A stretch of DNA of 64,000 bases from UBA11524 sp045591175 (GTDB lineage Bacteria > Bacillota > Clostridia > Christensenellales > Aristaeellaceae), in assembly GCA_045591175.1 (NCBI GenBank), contig JAZNSI010000020.1:124001-188000 (forward strand), written 5' to 3'. The notes beneath the pieces are model-generated. The model was not told the DNA's origin, ran no database searches, and saw nothing but the letters and a program-made list of their open reading frames with translations. A program made the translations under genes and the position numbers. This document shows, piece after piece, positions 35,340-42,787 of the stretch (positions are counted from its first letter, which is position 1; each line of letters opens with the position of its first letter).

Positions 35340-35762
35340 ATGAAAAACGTATTGAGCCTTCTCTTAGTAATTGCACTTTTGTGCTCCAGCCTGTTTTCCT
35401 TTGTTTACGCAGAAGAAAACGCAGCCCGTTCGAGTAACTATTTCATCAGCTACGGCGCTTCCTTGTCCGCCCCCGGCAGTGGTCGCATTGGTATCACCTT
35501 CAAGGCCGTCGGCACCGACATCTGCAACCAGATCGGCGTGGCGACCTATCATGTGCAGAAATGGCACGAAGACGGTTACTGGATCGACGTCTCCGGCACC
35601 CTCTCCGGCCAGACGGGCACCAACGTGGCCTCCTACACCTTCGGGCGGTACTTCCAGGGCGTTGCCGGGGAGACGTACCGGATCCAGGTGACGTTCGTGT
35701 GCGCCATCGGCACAGGCATGGAATTCAAGTCCTACACCAGCGGCCGTATCACCGCAAAATAA
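35340..35762 (+). CDS. Secreted beta-rich protein (DUF6147-like)
   Basis: 140 residues with a signal peptide (KNVLSLLLVIALLCSSLFSFVYAEE) and a mature part of alternating strands (NYFISYGASLSAPGSGRIGITFKAVGT). Similar small exported proteins follow ECF/anti-sigma pairs in Clostridia. It starts 10 bases after the anti-sigma stop, so it is in the same operon. From about 35460 the GC content rises sharply, unlike the sigma genes; part of it may have come from a different source. Function unknown. Confidence 0.6.
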   Translation: MKNVLSLLLVIALLCSSLFSFVYAEENAARSSNYFISYGASLSAPGSGRIGITFKAVGTDICNQIGVATYHVQKWHEDGYWIDVSGTLSGQTGTNVASYTFGRYFQGVAGETYRIQVTFVCAIGTGMEFKSYTSGRITAK

Positions 35763-35783
35763 GCAAGAAGGAAGATCGCACAT

Positions 35784-36389
35784 ATGGCTAAACGACCTGA
35801 CATGCAGGTGGTTGGCGCGAAGATCGCTCACCTGCGCCGGGAGAAGGGGCTGTGCGCCGCCGCTTTTTCCCGGGAGATTGAGCAGCCAGTCTGGCTGATC
35901 ATGCTGTTAGAGAGCGCGCACATGGAGCAGTCGAAACAATTGATCGACCTGCTCCCGGACTCAGTGATCGAGGAGCTCCTGCGGGAGATTCGCGAGGTCT
36001 ACGGCGTAAGCCACCGCTGGCTGACCACCCGGTACCAGTCGCCCAAGCATCCGCCGCTACCCGACACAGAGCCTTCTCCTGCACCGCTGCTTCTCCCCAT
36101 CACCATCTGCCCCGAGGACACCATGGCGTTCCTGGACGATCTGATGGCGCTGATCCTGCCGGATCCCCGCAACCTGCTGCAGAATGACAGCTTCTTCCGT
36201 CAGAGTCTCAAGGCCGCAACGATGCTGCAGCAGCTTCAACTGGCTCAGCTAAAACAGAGCGGACAGGCGGAACTGGCTGAGCAGCACCGTCAGCGGTTCA
36301 AGCAGCTTCGGGAAGAGCGCATTACCTACTGGGCGAACAAGCTCCACATCACTGCGCCTGACCTGAACGATACCAACGTAAGCTTTTGA
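35784..36389 (+). CDS. HTH-like regulator, unknown family
   Basis: 201 residues. The N-terminus (about 8-75) resembles a degenerate Cro/C1 fold (VVGAKIAHLRREKGLCAAAFSREIEQPVWLIMLLES). The middle has a proline-rich linker. The C-terminal 80 residues are helical with Gln-rich coiled-coil character (MLQQLQLAQLKQSGQAELAEQHRQR). AAGGAAG precedes the ATG, 22 bases after the secreted protein gene. It may be the last gene of the ECF operon. Confidence 0.55.
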   Translation: MAKRPDMQVVGAKIAHLRREKGLCAAAFSREIEQPVWLIMLLESAHMEQSKQLIDLLPDSVIEELLREIREVYGVSHRWLTTRYQSPKHPPLPDTEPSPAPLLLPITICPEDTMAFLDDLMALILPDPRNLLQNDSFFRQSLKAATMLQQLQLAQLKQSGQAELAEQHRQRFKQLREERITYWANKLHITAPDLNDTNVSF

Positions 36390-36429
36390 TCTTCCTTCTC
36401 CTGTCTGCTATAGTTGAATCCCGATACTT

Positions 36430-36456
36430 TCAGCGATGGTGCAAAGCCATCGCTGA
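36430..36456. repeat. Perfect hairpin without T-run
   Basis: TCAGCGATGG and CCATCGCTGA form a 10-base stem around TGCAAAG in the gap before the Spo0A-like gene. It may be a weak terminator or leader element. Confidence 0.5.
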
Positions 36457-36517
36457 TTCTACGAATGCCCGCTTACCATACAGCACGATGGCATCTTTTC
36501 CAGAAATGAGAAGCTTT

Positions 36518-36850
36518 ATGAACACACGCCAAATTCACGAATTACTCTACACCCTCGGAATTGGTCGGCATTATCTTGGACACAACATCACCGTTCACGC
36601 GATTCAGCTCATCCTCTGTGACAAAGACTGCCTTCAGCACGTAAAGGATGGAGTTCTCGTTCCAATCGCTGCGCAGCACCAGTGTGACTGGCGTGCTGTC
36701 GAGCGCAATATCCGTACTGTCATTCATCGGGCGTGGACGCTCAATCGCCCTCTGGTTGAACATATGGCACTCTACCCGCTGGATCACGAACCCACGGTCA
36801 CAGAGTTCCTCGACATATTTGCCGAGTATGTGGGGCAGGGCTCGAGGTAA
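36518..36850 (+). CDS. Stand-alone Spo0A C-terminal DNA-binding domain protein
   Basis: 110 residues. The sequence IHELLYTLGIGRHYLGHNITVHAIQLIL...QHQCDWRAVERNIRTVIHRAW...EPTVTEFLDIFAEYV lines up with the effector domain of sporulation regulator Spo0A, including the recognition-helix segment (VERNIR.VI..AW). The response-regulator receiver domain is absent. The translation start is uncertain (GAGAAG weak site; ATG at 36506 also in frame). It may bind 0A boxes or element sites without phosphorylation control. Confidence 0.8.
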   Translation: MNTRQIHELLYTLGIGRHYLGHNITVHAIQLILCDKDCLQHVKDGVLVPIAAQHQCDWRAVERNIRTVIHRAWTLNRPLVEHMALYPLDHEPTVTEFLDIFAEYVGQGSR

Positions 36851-36893
36851 ACATTCAGGGATTATGGTCCATCGCAGCAACATTCAAATACTG

Positions 36894-36942
36894 CCGCCTG
36901 CGCAATGACCGGGAGACTGGTCAAAACGCAGGCGGGTTTTTT
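36894..36942 (+). terminator. Terminator after the Spo0A-like gene
   Basis: CCGCCTGCG (36894-36902) pairs with CGCAGGCGG (36927-36935), with an inner GACC/GGTC stem, followed by GTTTTTTG. Confidence 0.9.
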
Positions 36943-37004
36943 GAATTTGAAATTTTGCTGTGAGAACTTTATCTTTGGAGTTCATCACACATCGGAGGCA
37001 AAAT

Positions 37005-37033
37005 TTGTCTTATGCAAAATTTTATAGTATAAT
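37005..37033 (+). promoter_or_regulatory. Promoter of the amber-interrupted small gene
   Basis: TTGTCT (37005-37010), a 17-base spacer and TATAAT (37028-37033). Confidence 0.8.
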
Positions 37034-37079
37034 AAGTATAGAAAAAGGGGCAGTGCCTCAAGGGAGTGAAACAGCACAT

Positions 37080-37388
37080 ATGAAGTTTACGAAAATCAGC
37101 GCTTTCCGCACAATGATGTAGCATCGCGGAAGTATTCCGAACAACCCCTATCATGACCAGCATATCCAGGAGTTTGCGCAGTGTATGGAGGAAGTGGTTA
37201 CTGACCTTCAGTTCTATTACGACGGCATCCTCCTGAAGCAGAATGAGATGATTGAGTCCCTTGTTCAACGAGTGGAGAAGTTGGAGCAAACCGTTCCCAC
37301 CAAGCGTAATCTGTTTGAGGTGGATGTTGTAGCAACCAAGGAATCCTTACGCAAACTGAGGGAAACCATCATGGGTATTTTCCGATAA
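37080..37388 (+). pseudogene. Small helical protein gene with one in-frame amber codon
   Basis: From the ATG at 37080 the frame reads MKFTKISAFRTMM, then TAG (37119-37121), then continues open for 88 codons to the TAA at 37386. The downstream part has an ATG at 37185 and encodes a heptad-like segment (LLKQNEMIESLVQRVEKLEQTV). A consensus promoter and a terminator bracket the unit, so it looks like a real gene with one nonsense codon. Reinitiation at 37185 or readthrough cannot be excluded. No family recognised. Confidence 0.5.
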
Positions 37389-37461
37389 GAATGTAGTGTC
37401 GGTTATGTTGACCAATGCGTGGCATAACGCAGAACCTTCGGACTCTATTTCTACCTAGTGT

Positions 37462-37507
37462 AACGGAACAGATCATCAGCGTGTGATCTGTTCCGTTTTG
37501 CTTTTTT
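37462..37507 (+). terminator. Terminator
   Basis: AACGGAACAGATCA (37462-37475) and TGATCTGTTCCGTT (37484-37497) make a 14-base stem, followed by TTGCTTTTTT. Confidence 0.92.
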
Positions 37508-37600
37508 CTTGGATATAGACATTCTATTTGTGGTGTAGAAAATGAACTCACTCGATATTAAAGAAATCACTGTACATTTCTTTTATGCTTCAGAAGGACT

Positions 37601-37628
37601 TGGATTTTTGTGCCAGTGTGATATACTA
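37601..37628 (+). promoter_or_regulatory. Promoter of the HNH-like gene
   Basis: TTGGAT (37601-37606), a 16-base spacer and TATACT (37623-37628), 58 bases before the ATG. Confidence 0.6.
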
Positions 37629-37685
37629 TGAGTAGCACCATGACGCAATACTAATCACTCATGGAGTTATGGAGGATAAAAGCAT

Positions 37686-38792
37686 ATGGCGGAGGTGGTT
37701 TTTCGACGTTTCCATCTGGATGAAGAAGAACTGAAAGAATACCGCGAAGATCCTATAGCAGTCAAAAAGCGGCTTAGTGAAATTGACAAGGAAGTGCGTA
37801 AAGAAGCAAAGGCAGAGAACTGTTATTACTGCAAAAAGCAGGTAGATGGTTTTTGCAATTCACATTCTGTCCCACGATTCTGCTTGAAAAGAATTGCGAC
37901 AAATGGAGACGTGTACTTATCCAGTAAACTCATTGATGTACCCTTCATTGAGATGGAAGAGGGCGTAAAAAAGGCGGGGACTTTTCAGATTATTTGCAGG
38001 AAGTGCGATAGCAGGGTTTTTCAACAATATGAATCTCCTGAGGCTTATAGCCAGACTCCGAATGGGCAGGTGCTCGCACAAATCGCAATGAAGAATCTCT
38101 TGCAGCTTATAGCAAAACGCAGGTATGAACTAGTGCAGAATCGCGCGCTCTCAGAAAAAGATCCATGGTTTTGGATGCTTGAAGGGGTGGATACAGCGCA
38201 GACAAAGGGGTTGGATCTTGGAGAGTATGAAGTAGCATTCTTTCGTGCAAAGGTAGGCAGCTATGGAAAACATAATAGTAATTACCGAATACTCTTTGCA
38301 CGAGCAGTTGATTATGTGGTCCCAGTGGCGGCGCAAACTGCGATCACCATGATTTGCGACTTTGAAGGAAACGTGATAAACAACATTTACAATTTAGACA
38401 ATCGGTACCATACCGAGATGATACATATCGCGATATTTCCGCTTGAATCCTCAAGTGTCATACTTGCATTTGTCGATTCGCGACACACGCGATATAGGCG
38501 TTTTGCGCAGCAACTGAATGCTCTTGAACCCGATGATCAATTGCTTGCAGTCCTGTACATTATTCTAATCTATTCGGAAAATGTATTCTTCTCAAAGGAA
38601 ATTGAAACACTCCTTTCAGAGGATCAAGGATTGAGAGCGGCAGCTCAAATGGATACATCAGTCGATTTGGACAGCCCAGTACACAAGCGCTTATCAGCAG
38701 CTTGCGCAGAATTTGATCTGTCGAGGAGACATACAATACCAAATCTATTATCAGAGGAATACGCCTTGTTCATGAATAAGCAGGCGTTGTAA
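37686..38792 (+). CDS. Zinc-binding HNH-like protein, possible defence nuclease
   Basis: 368 residues. An N-terminal acidic helix is followed by C-x2-C (CYYCKK, about 47-50), then CNSHSVPRFCLKRI (about 57-70) and a second C-x2-C (ICRKCDSRVF, about 103-112). A paired-cysteine zinc site around an H-x-V-P segment resembles HNH nucleases of restriction enzymes, but the order is not canonical and no catalytic asparagine is certain. The remaining 250 residues are mixed alpha/beta and unrecognised. GGAGG precedes the ATG. It is a monocistronic unit in a defence-rich region. Confidence 0.4.
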   Translation: MAEVVFRRFHLDEEELKEYREDPIAVKKRLSEIDKEVRKEAKAENCYYCKKQVDGFCNSHSVPRFCLKRIATNGDVYLSSKLIDVPFIEMEEGVKKAGTFQIICRKCDSRVFQQYESPEAYSQTPNGQVLAQIAMKNLLQLIAKRRYELVQNRALSEKDPWFWMLEGVDTAQTKGLDLGEYEVAFFRAKVGSYGKHNSNYRILFARAVDYVVPVAAQTAITMICDFEGNVINNIYNLDNRYHTEMIHIAIFPLESSSVILAFVDSRHTRYRRFAQQLNALEPDDQLLAVLYIILIYSENVFFSKEIETLLSEDQGLRAAAQMDTSVDLDSPVHKRLSAACAEFDLSRRHTIPNLLSEEYALFMNKQAL

Positions 38793-38817
38793 GCAACTGG
38801 ATAATATCCATCCACGC

Positions 38818-38850
38818 AAAAGGGCAGCAGAACCAATCTGCTGCCCTTTT
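38818..38850. terminator. Bidirectional terminator
   Basis: AAAAGGGCAGCAG and CTGCTGCCCTTTT form a 13-base stem between two convergent genes, T-rich on both strands. Confidence 0.92.
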
Positions 38851-39878
38851 CATGTGCGGCTAAGTAGGAAGTCGCTTCCAACTACCTGTGCGTCCTGGAG
38901 ATAAGGTCTGACGGAACAAGCCTCCACCAGCATCGCCAAGTCTGCCTGATCCCTGTCCGTCAAGCCATACAACGCCTCAAAGCGCTTCAACATTTCGTCT
39001 GAATAGTGGCCGCCAGGAGTGGCCTTGTATGCCTGATTATTATCGAAGTTTGGAGCCATCCGCAGAATCTTGCCGGTCTTCGCAGAACGAATGACGCCGT
39101 AATTGCGCATATGGCGGTCAGTATTCATGAAGAGCGCATCTGCCAAAAGAATGCGGCGGAATTGCTTCTCAAAATCCGATCCAAGAGAGGCAATGTTTTC
39201 ATAGATTACCAGATCGTTGTCGCTCTTGTCAGCAAACATGAAGCGCAGCGAATCATAGGGTTCGAAGAACTCATCCTTGCCCACAAAATTGCGGGACTTG
39301 ATGCGTGTGCGGTATCTTCCGCAATACTGATACTCCGCAGCATCCCAGCCACAGGCCAGCAACGCATGGCTGATTTCCCGCTCGCTACGTGTAGCTACTG
39401 TGGACTGAAGCTTATACAGCCACCAGGAACCATCCTCATACTTCCAGGTCTTCGGGAAGCTTCCATCGGCAGAGGCATTTGGCGTAGAAATACCGGAGAT
39501 GGACAACGCGGCGCTGCCAGACGTCAAAATGAAGTTTGCCACGCACTCCTGGTCTTCCGCCTTGCACAGCTCCCTGTGGGGAATAAACTCACCATCGGGG
39601 AAGCAGGTAAACGCATCCGTCATACTGAACATGTGCGTCAGGATGGCAGCAGCGGTCTTGTCGCGGGTGCCAAGCAATTCATAGACCAGGCGGCGATGGA
39701 TGGGCGTGTTCAGATCAATGGTGCGGGCGCGGAACCAATGCGTGAAGCCCTCGGCAGATGCTTGCCTGAGTTGCATAGGAAGAAGATGCTCCTGGATGAC
39801 CTCGAATTCTGAGATCGTGCCTTTGTCATAGGAAAAGGCCGCAACTGGTTGGTCTGCGTTATAGAGTTGATAAAGCAT
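38850..39878 (-). CDS. HipA-like kinase
   Basis: 342 residues. The kinase catalytic loop is LFMNTDRHMRNYG (D254, N259) and the metal-binding segment is MAPNFDNN (D279), as in the C-terminal lobe of HipA. The N-terminal part differs from E. coli HipA and lacks an obvious couple_hipA domain. HipA-type kinases phosphorylate tRNA synthetases or other targets and act as toxins or regulators. An XRE gene of HipB size lies upstream on the same strand, so a toxin-antitoxin-like pair is likely, though a hairpin at 39999 separates the two. Confidence 0.7.
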   Translation of the reverse strand: MLYQLYNADQPVAAFSYDKGTISEFEVIQEHLLPMQLRQASAEGFTHWFRARTIDLNTPIHRRLVYELLGTRDKTAAAILTHMFSMTDAFTCFPDGEFIPHRELCKAEDQECVANFILTSGSAALSISGISTPNASADGSFPKTWKYEDGSWWLYKLQSTVATRSEREISHALLACGWDAAEYQYCGRYRTRIKSRNFVGKDEFFEPYDSLRFMFADKSDNDLVIYENIASLGSDFEKQFRRILLADALFMNTDRHMRNYGVIRSAKTGKILRMAPNFDNNQAYKATPGGHYSDEMLKRFEALYGLTDRDQADLAMLVEACSVRPYLQDAQVVGSDFLLSRT

Positions 39879-39998
39879 TGCGGCCCTCCTTTCGTGAAAC
39901 CGATGCTCAAAAGAGAATCTCGCGGTAGTTGTGGTGGTGGCGGCCCTTTTTGAAAGGCGTGGTAGCGCACATCCTGAAACCTATCCCCACTATGACAG

Positions 39999-40033
39999 AA
40001 GGGAACAGACCACCCAAATGTGGCTGTTCCCTT
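39999..40033. repeat. Hairpin between XRE and HipA-like genes
   Basis: AAGGGAACAG (39999-40008) pairs with CTGTTCCCTT (40024-40033), plus an inner CCAC/GTGG. There is no strong T-run on the minus strand, so it may lower rather than stop transcription into the kinase gene. Confidence 0.55.
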
Positions 40034-40040
40034 TAATGTA

Positions 40041-40250
40041 TCAGATTTTTGTACCGTCTTCGAACTCGTAGCCAAAGAAGTACTTAGCCCCAAGAGCTTC
40101 GCCGATCTTCTCCAGCTCTTCCACGGAGAAAGTTCCACGTTTCATTTTCTGGTTGAAGTTGGAAGGCGTCTGCCCCAACATGCGAGCCAGCGCTGCTTGG
40201 CTAATCTGCTTGTATGCCAGCGCCATGCTGATTTTTTGCTCCAGTGTCAT
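40041..40250 (-). CDS. XRE-family regulator, likely HipB-like partner
   Basis: 69 residues, almost entirely a Cro/C1 helix-turn-helix (ISMALAYKQISQAALARMLGQTPSNFNQKMKRG). It lies 163 bases upstream of the HipA-like gene and is divergent from the antirestriction operon. Two AAGCAAATGCTGTAT repeats overlap its own promoter and the divergent promoter, which suggests it represses both. Confidence 0.85.
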   Translation of the reverse strand: MTLEQKISMALAYKQISQAALARMLGQTPSNFNQKMKRGTFSVEELEKIGEALGAKYFFGYEFEDGTKI

Positions 40251-40267
40251 ATAATCACCTCATAGCT

Positions 40268-40296
40268 ATTGTATCACAGAAACGAAAATAAAGCAA
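40268..40296 (-). promoter_or_regulatory. Promoter of the XRE/HipA-like unit
   Basis: The minus strand has TTGCTT (40291-40296), a 17-base spacer and TACAAT (40268-40273). The -35 lies in the operator repeat. Confidence 0.7.
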
Positions 40297-40305
40297 ATGC
40301 TGTAT
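40291..40305. promoter_or_regulatory. Operator-like repeat, copy 1
   Basis: AAGCAAATGCTGTAT, with the quasi-palindrome AGCA-AA-TGCT. It is exactly repeated at 40366-40380. Confidence 0.7.
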
Positions 40306-40354
40306 GTTGAGATCGTTTTCGTAAAAGAAATTTACATAAGCGTTGATATTTCTA

Positions 40355-40383
40355 TTGACAATGTTAAGCAAATGCTGTATAAT
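40355..40383 (+). promoter_or_regulatory. Consensus promoter of the antirestriction operon
   Basis: TTGACA (40355-40360), a 17-base spacer and TATAAT (40378-40383): a perfect sigma-A consensus. Such strength would need tight repression. Confidence 0.93.
40366..40380. promoter_or_regulatory. Operator-like repeat, copy 2
   Basis: AAGCAAATGCTGTAT, located in the spacer of the consensus promoter and touching its -10. A bound repressor would block RNA polymerase. Confidence 0.7.
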
Positions 40384-40433
40384 AATAAGTGAGAACAGGG
40401 CCGTGAGTCCTGAAGAAAAAGGAGGAAACTCAA

Positions 40434-40703
40434 ATGTGTAACCCCAACATGGAAGCAAAAGTCCACGAACTGATGGAACTGAAGCGGATGAAGGAAGAGC
40501 TTGAAGCCGAAATCGCCGCCGCAGAAGATGCCATCAAGGCAGTCATGGGAGACGAAGAACTCCTCACCGCTGGTGCTTACAAGGTTAGTTGGAAGACCTT
40601 CACCAGCAGCCGCGTTGATACTACCGCGCTAAAGAAAGCCCTGCCGGAAGTAGCAGCAGCCTACACAAAGACCACCACGGGCCGCCGCTTCTCCATAAAC
40701 TAA
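40434..40703 (+). CDS. Small phage-type coiled-coil protein
   Basis: 89 residues. A charged coiled coil (about 6-40, ELMELKRMKEELEAEIAAAEDAIKAVM) is followed by a compact segment YKVSWKTFTSSRVDTTALKKALPEVAAAYTKTTTGRRFSI. This pattern occurs in small phage and plasmid proteins often near recombination genes; function not defined. AAGGAGG precedes the ATG. First gene of the operon with ardC. Confidence 0.65.
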   Translation: MCNPNMEAKVHELMELKRMKEELEAEIAAAEDAIKAVMGDEELLTAGAYKVSWKTFTSSRVDTTALKKALPEVAAAYTKTTTGRRFSIN

Positions 40704-40705
40704 AA

Positions 40706-40733
40706 GCCGGAACACCTACCACAGCATTCCGGC
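40706..40733. repeat. Intergenic hairpin 1
   Basis: GCCGGAA pairs with TTCCGGC across 14 bases. No T-run follows. Confidence 0.6.
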
Positions 40734-40762
40734 AACGCCCACCCTGAACTTCCTACAGAACC

Positions 40763-40800
40763 GGGGAGCAAGGATATTCTACCACAAGTCCTTGCTCCCC
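40763..40800. repeat. Intergenic hairpin 2 before ardC
   Basis: GGGGAGCAAGGA (40763-40774) and TCCTTGCTCCCC (40789-40800) form a 12-base perfect stem that ends 8 bases before the AAAGGAG site of ardC. Confidence 0.7.
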
Positions 40801-40822
40801 ACAAGATGAAAGGAGCAAGAAA

Positions 40823-41650
40823 ATGGACATTTACGCAGCCGTTACTGACCGCATTATCGAACAGATGGAACAGGGCATCATCCCGTGGCAGAAGCCGTGG
40901 GTGGCCAGTGGCAAGGCCGTCAGCCACGCAACCGGCAAGCCCTACAGCCTCCTGAACCAGCTCATGCTGGGCCGCCCCGGCGAGTATCTGACTTTCAAGC
41001 AGTGCCAGCAGGCTGGCGGCAAGGTCAAGCGCGGTGAAAAGGCCAGCATGGTGGTCTTCTGGAAGTTCATCGAACAGGAAGACGAAGAAACCCGCGAAAA
41101 GAAAGAGATACCCTTCCTCCGCTATTACAACGTGTTCCACATTGACCAATGCGAAGGCGTCAGCGCGAAATACACCACCGAAGCCGCCTTCCCTGATGGA
41201 GCTGATACGCTGGCAGCCGCGCAGGATATCATCTATGACTACCTCAGCCGCGAGGGCGTGAAGCTCTCCCATGAAGAAGGCGACCGGGCCTTCTACAGAC
41301 CCTCCACCGATGAAGTTGTTCTCCCCATTCGCAAGCAGTTCATGAGCACCGCAGAGTATTACAGCACCGTTTTCCATGAACTGACCCACAGCACCGGCCA
41401 CCCCTCCCGCCTGAACCGGCTGACGCGGCCTTCCTTCTTCGGAACGGAAGAATACAGCAAGGAAGAACTGGTCGCAGAGATTGGCGCAGCCACCCTGGTC
41501 AATCATGTCGGCCTTGAAACGGCCAGCAGCTTCCGCAACAGCACCGCTTACATTCAGAACTGGCTGGGTGTCCTGAAGGGCGACAAGCGGTTCATCGTAA
41601 GCGCAGCGGGCCGCGCGGAAAAGGCCGTTAACCTGATTCTGAACCAGTGA
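40823..41650 (+). CDS. ardC: ArdC-like antirestriction protein
   Basis: 275 residues. The N-terminal half is an ArdC-type ssDNA-binding domain (about 1-115, IIPWQKPWVASGKAVSHATGKPYSLLN; KASMVVFWKF). The C-terminal half is a zincin-like metallopeptidase with HELTHSTGH (H185, E186, H189). EELVAEIGAA lies further on, where the third ligand is expected. ArdC-type proteins protect incoming DNA from host restriction. Its presence with strong regulated expression suits an element that enters new hosts. GAAAGGAG precedes the ATG. Confidence 0.9.
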   Translation: MDIYAAVTDRIIEQMEQGIIPWQKPWVASGKAVSHATGKPYSLLNQLMLGRPGEYLTFKQCQQAGGKVKRGEKASMVVFWKFIEQEDEETREKKEIPFLRYYNVFHIDQCEGVSAKYTTEAAFPDGADTLAAAQDIIYDYLSREGVKLSHEEGDRAFYRPSTDEVVLPIRKQFMSTAEYYSTVFHELTHSTGHPSRLNRLTRPSFFGTEEYSKEELVAEIGAATLVNHVGLETASSFRNSTAYIQNWLGVLKGDKRFIVSAAGRAEKAVNLILNQ

Positions 41651-41661
41651 GGACAACGAAA

Positions 41662-41687
41662 CCCGACGGGGAGCAGTCCCCGTCGGG
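41662..41687. repeat. Perfect 11-base hairpin after ardC
   Basis: CCCGACGGGGA (41662-41672) and TCCCCGTCGGG (41677-41687) are separated by GCAG only, 5 bases before the GGAGGG site of the next gene. No T-run. It may be an mRNA-stability or processing element. Confidence 0.7.
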
Positions 41688-41701
41688 CATGGAGGGCATT
41701 T

Positions 41702-41959
41702 ATGAACATTGAGGATGATTTCATGTGGATAACCAGCCATGCTTTCAGCGAAATGCGGCTGATGGTCGAAGGAGCTGTGATGCTGTTTGAAGAGGACGCT
41801 GGCATCCTGTGTCGGCTGGCGAAGGATGCAGAGAAATGGGAGGCTCACAGCGCGCTGAATGATATCGGCACGGCCTTGTATGACTTCCGGCGGCAAATCA
41901 TCATGCTGCAAGAAGAACACCGCAAAGAGACGCAGCGGCAGAGCCAGTCGCATGCGTAA
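41702..41959 (+). CDS. Small acidic protein, unknown
   Basis: 85 residues, mostly helical and acidic (FMWITSHAFSEMRLMVEGAVMLFEEDAG). GGAGGG lies 6 bases upstream. It is the third gene of the ardC operon. No family recognised. Confidence 0.55.
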   Translation: MNIEDDFMWITSHAFSEMRLMVEGAVMLFEEDAGILCRLAKDAEKWEAHSALNDIGTALYDFRRQIIMLQEEHRKETQRQSQSHA

Positions 41960-42086
41960 AATAAAACAACTGATATAAATGACATTTTTTCGCGAGACTC
42001 GAAATCCTTGATTTTCGCGGCTTGCAAAGCCCGAAAAACTGTAAAATGGGCATTTGACCCTTTTCTTTACAACTGGAGGCAAAACA

Positions 42087-42671
42087 ATGATATACGGATA
42101 TGCACGTTGTTCAACGAGCGAGAGCAAGCAGGACATCAACAGGCAGATAAAGGAATTGAAGGCAGCGGGAGCTGAAGAAGTAATCTTCGAGTATGAACAT
42201 GGTGATGCAAAGACGAAACCAGAGCTGGCAATGCTGCTGGAGCTTACCAAATCTGGAGATACCATCATAACCACAGAGGTCAGTCGCTTAAGCCGCAGCA
42301 CACAGCAGCTGTGTGAAATCGTGGAGATTGTCAAGCAGAAGCGGCTGCGTCTGATGATCCTCGGTAGTATCACGGTGGATTGTCGCAAGGGTAAGATTGA
42401 TCCCATGAGTCAGGCCTTCATTCAGATGAGTGCTGTGTTCAGTGAACTGGAGCTGTCGATGATTCGTGCCCGCGTGAAGTCGGGCATGGAGAACGCAAAA
42501 GCAAAGGGCAGTCGCATCGGACGTCCGGAATTTAAGAAGGAGGATATACCAACTAACTTCCTCAAGCACTACGCTTCATACAAGGAAGGGCAGATGAACT
42601 TAAGCGAGCTGGCCAGGGTTTGTGGGCTGAGCAGACCTACGGTGTACAAGTATTTGAAGTTGATGGAATGA
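42087..42671 (+). CDS. Serine recombinase (resolvase/invertase family)
   Basis: 194 residues from the ATG at 42087, with GGAGG 8 bases upstream. The resolvase domain starts YARCSTSESKQ with nucleophile S9 and R7. EVSRLSRSTQQL carries the conserved Arg residues. The long E helix is at about 110-140. A C-terminal helix-turn-helix (LSELARVCGLSRPTVYKYLK) binds DNA. Small members invert or resolve DNA. I saw no obvious inverted-repeat pair next to it. Confidence 0.92.
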   Translation: MIYGYARCSTSESKQDINRQIKELKAAGAEEVIFEYEHGDAKTKPELAMLLELTKSGDTIITTEVSRLSRSTQQLCEIVEIVKQKRLRLMILGSITVDCRKGKIDPMSQAFIQMSAVFSELELSMIRARVKSGMENAKAKGSRIGRPEFKKEDIPTNFLKHYASYKEGQMNLSELARVCGLSRPTVYKYLKLME

Positions 42672-42719
42672 TTTGTAGCTACTCTCGCCTAATTGGTGTG
42701 AGTAGCTTTATTGATCCTC

Positions 42720-42748
42720 TTGATGTTTTCTCCGTTCACCAGTATAAT
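42720..42748 (+). promoter_or_regulatory. Promoter of the 368-residue unknown gene
   Basis: TTGATG (42720-42725), a 17-base spacer and TATAAT (42743-42748). Confidence 0.85.
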
Positions 42749-42787
42749 AGGAGCAAAGCTAACCGACTACGAATAGAAGGTGAGTAT

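Noticed and set aside
40700..42406. Minus-strand frame of 568 codons
   Set aside because: Antisense to ardC and the serine recombinase, both with intact motifs and ribosome binding sites.
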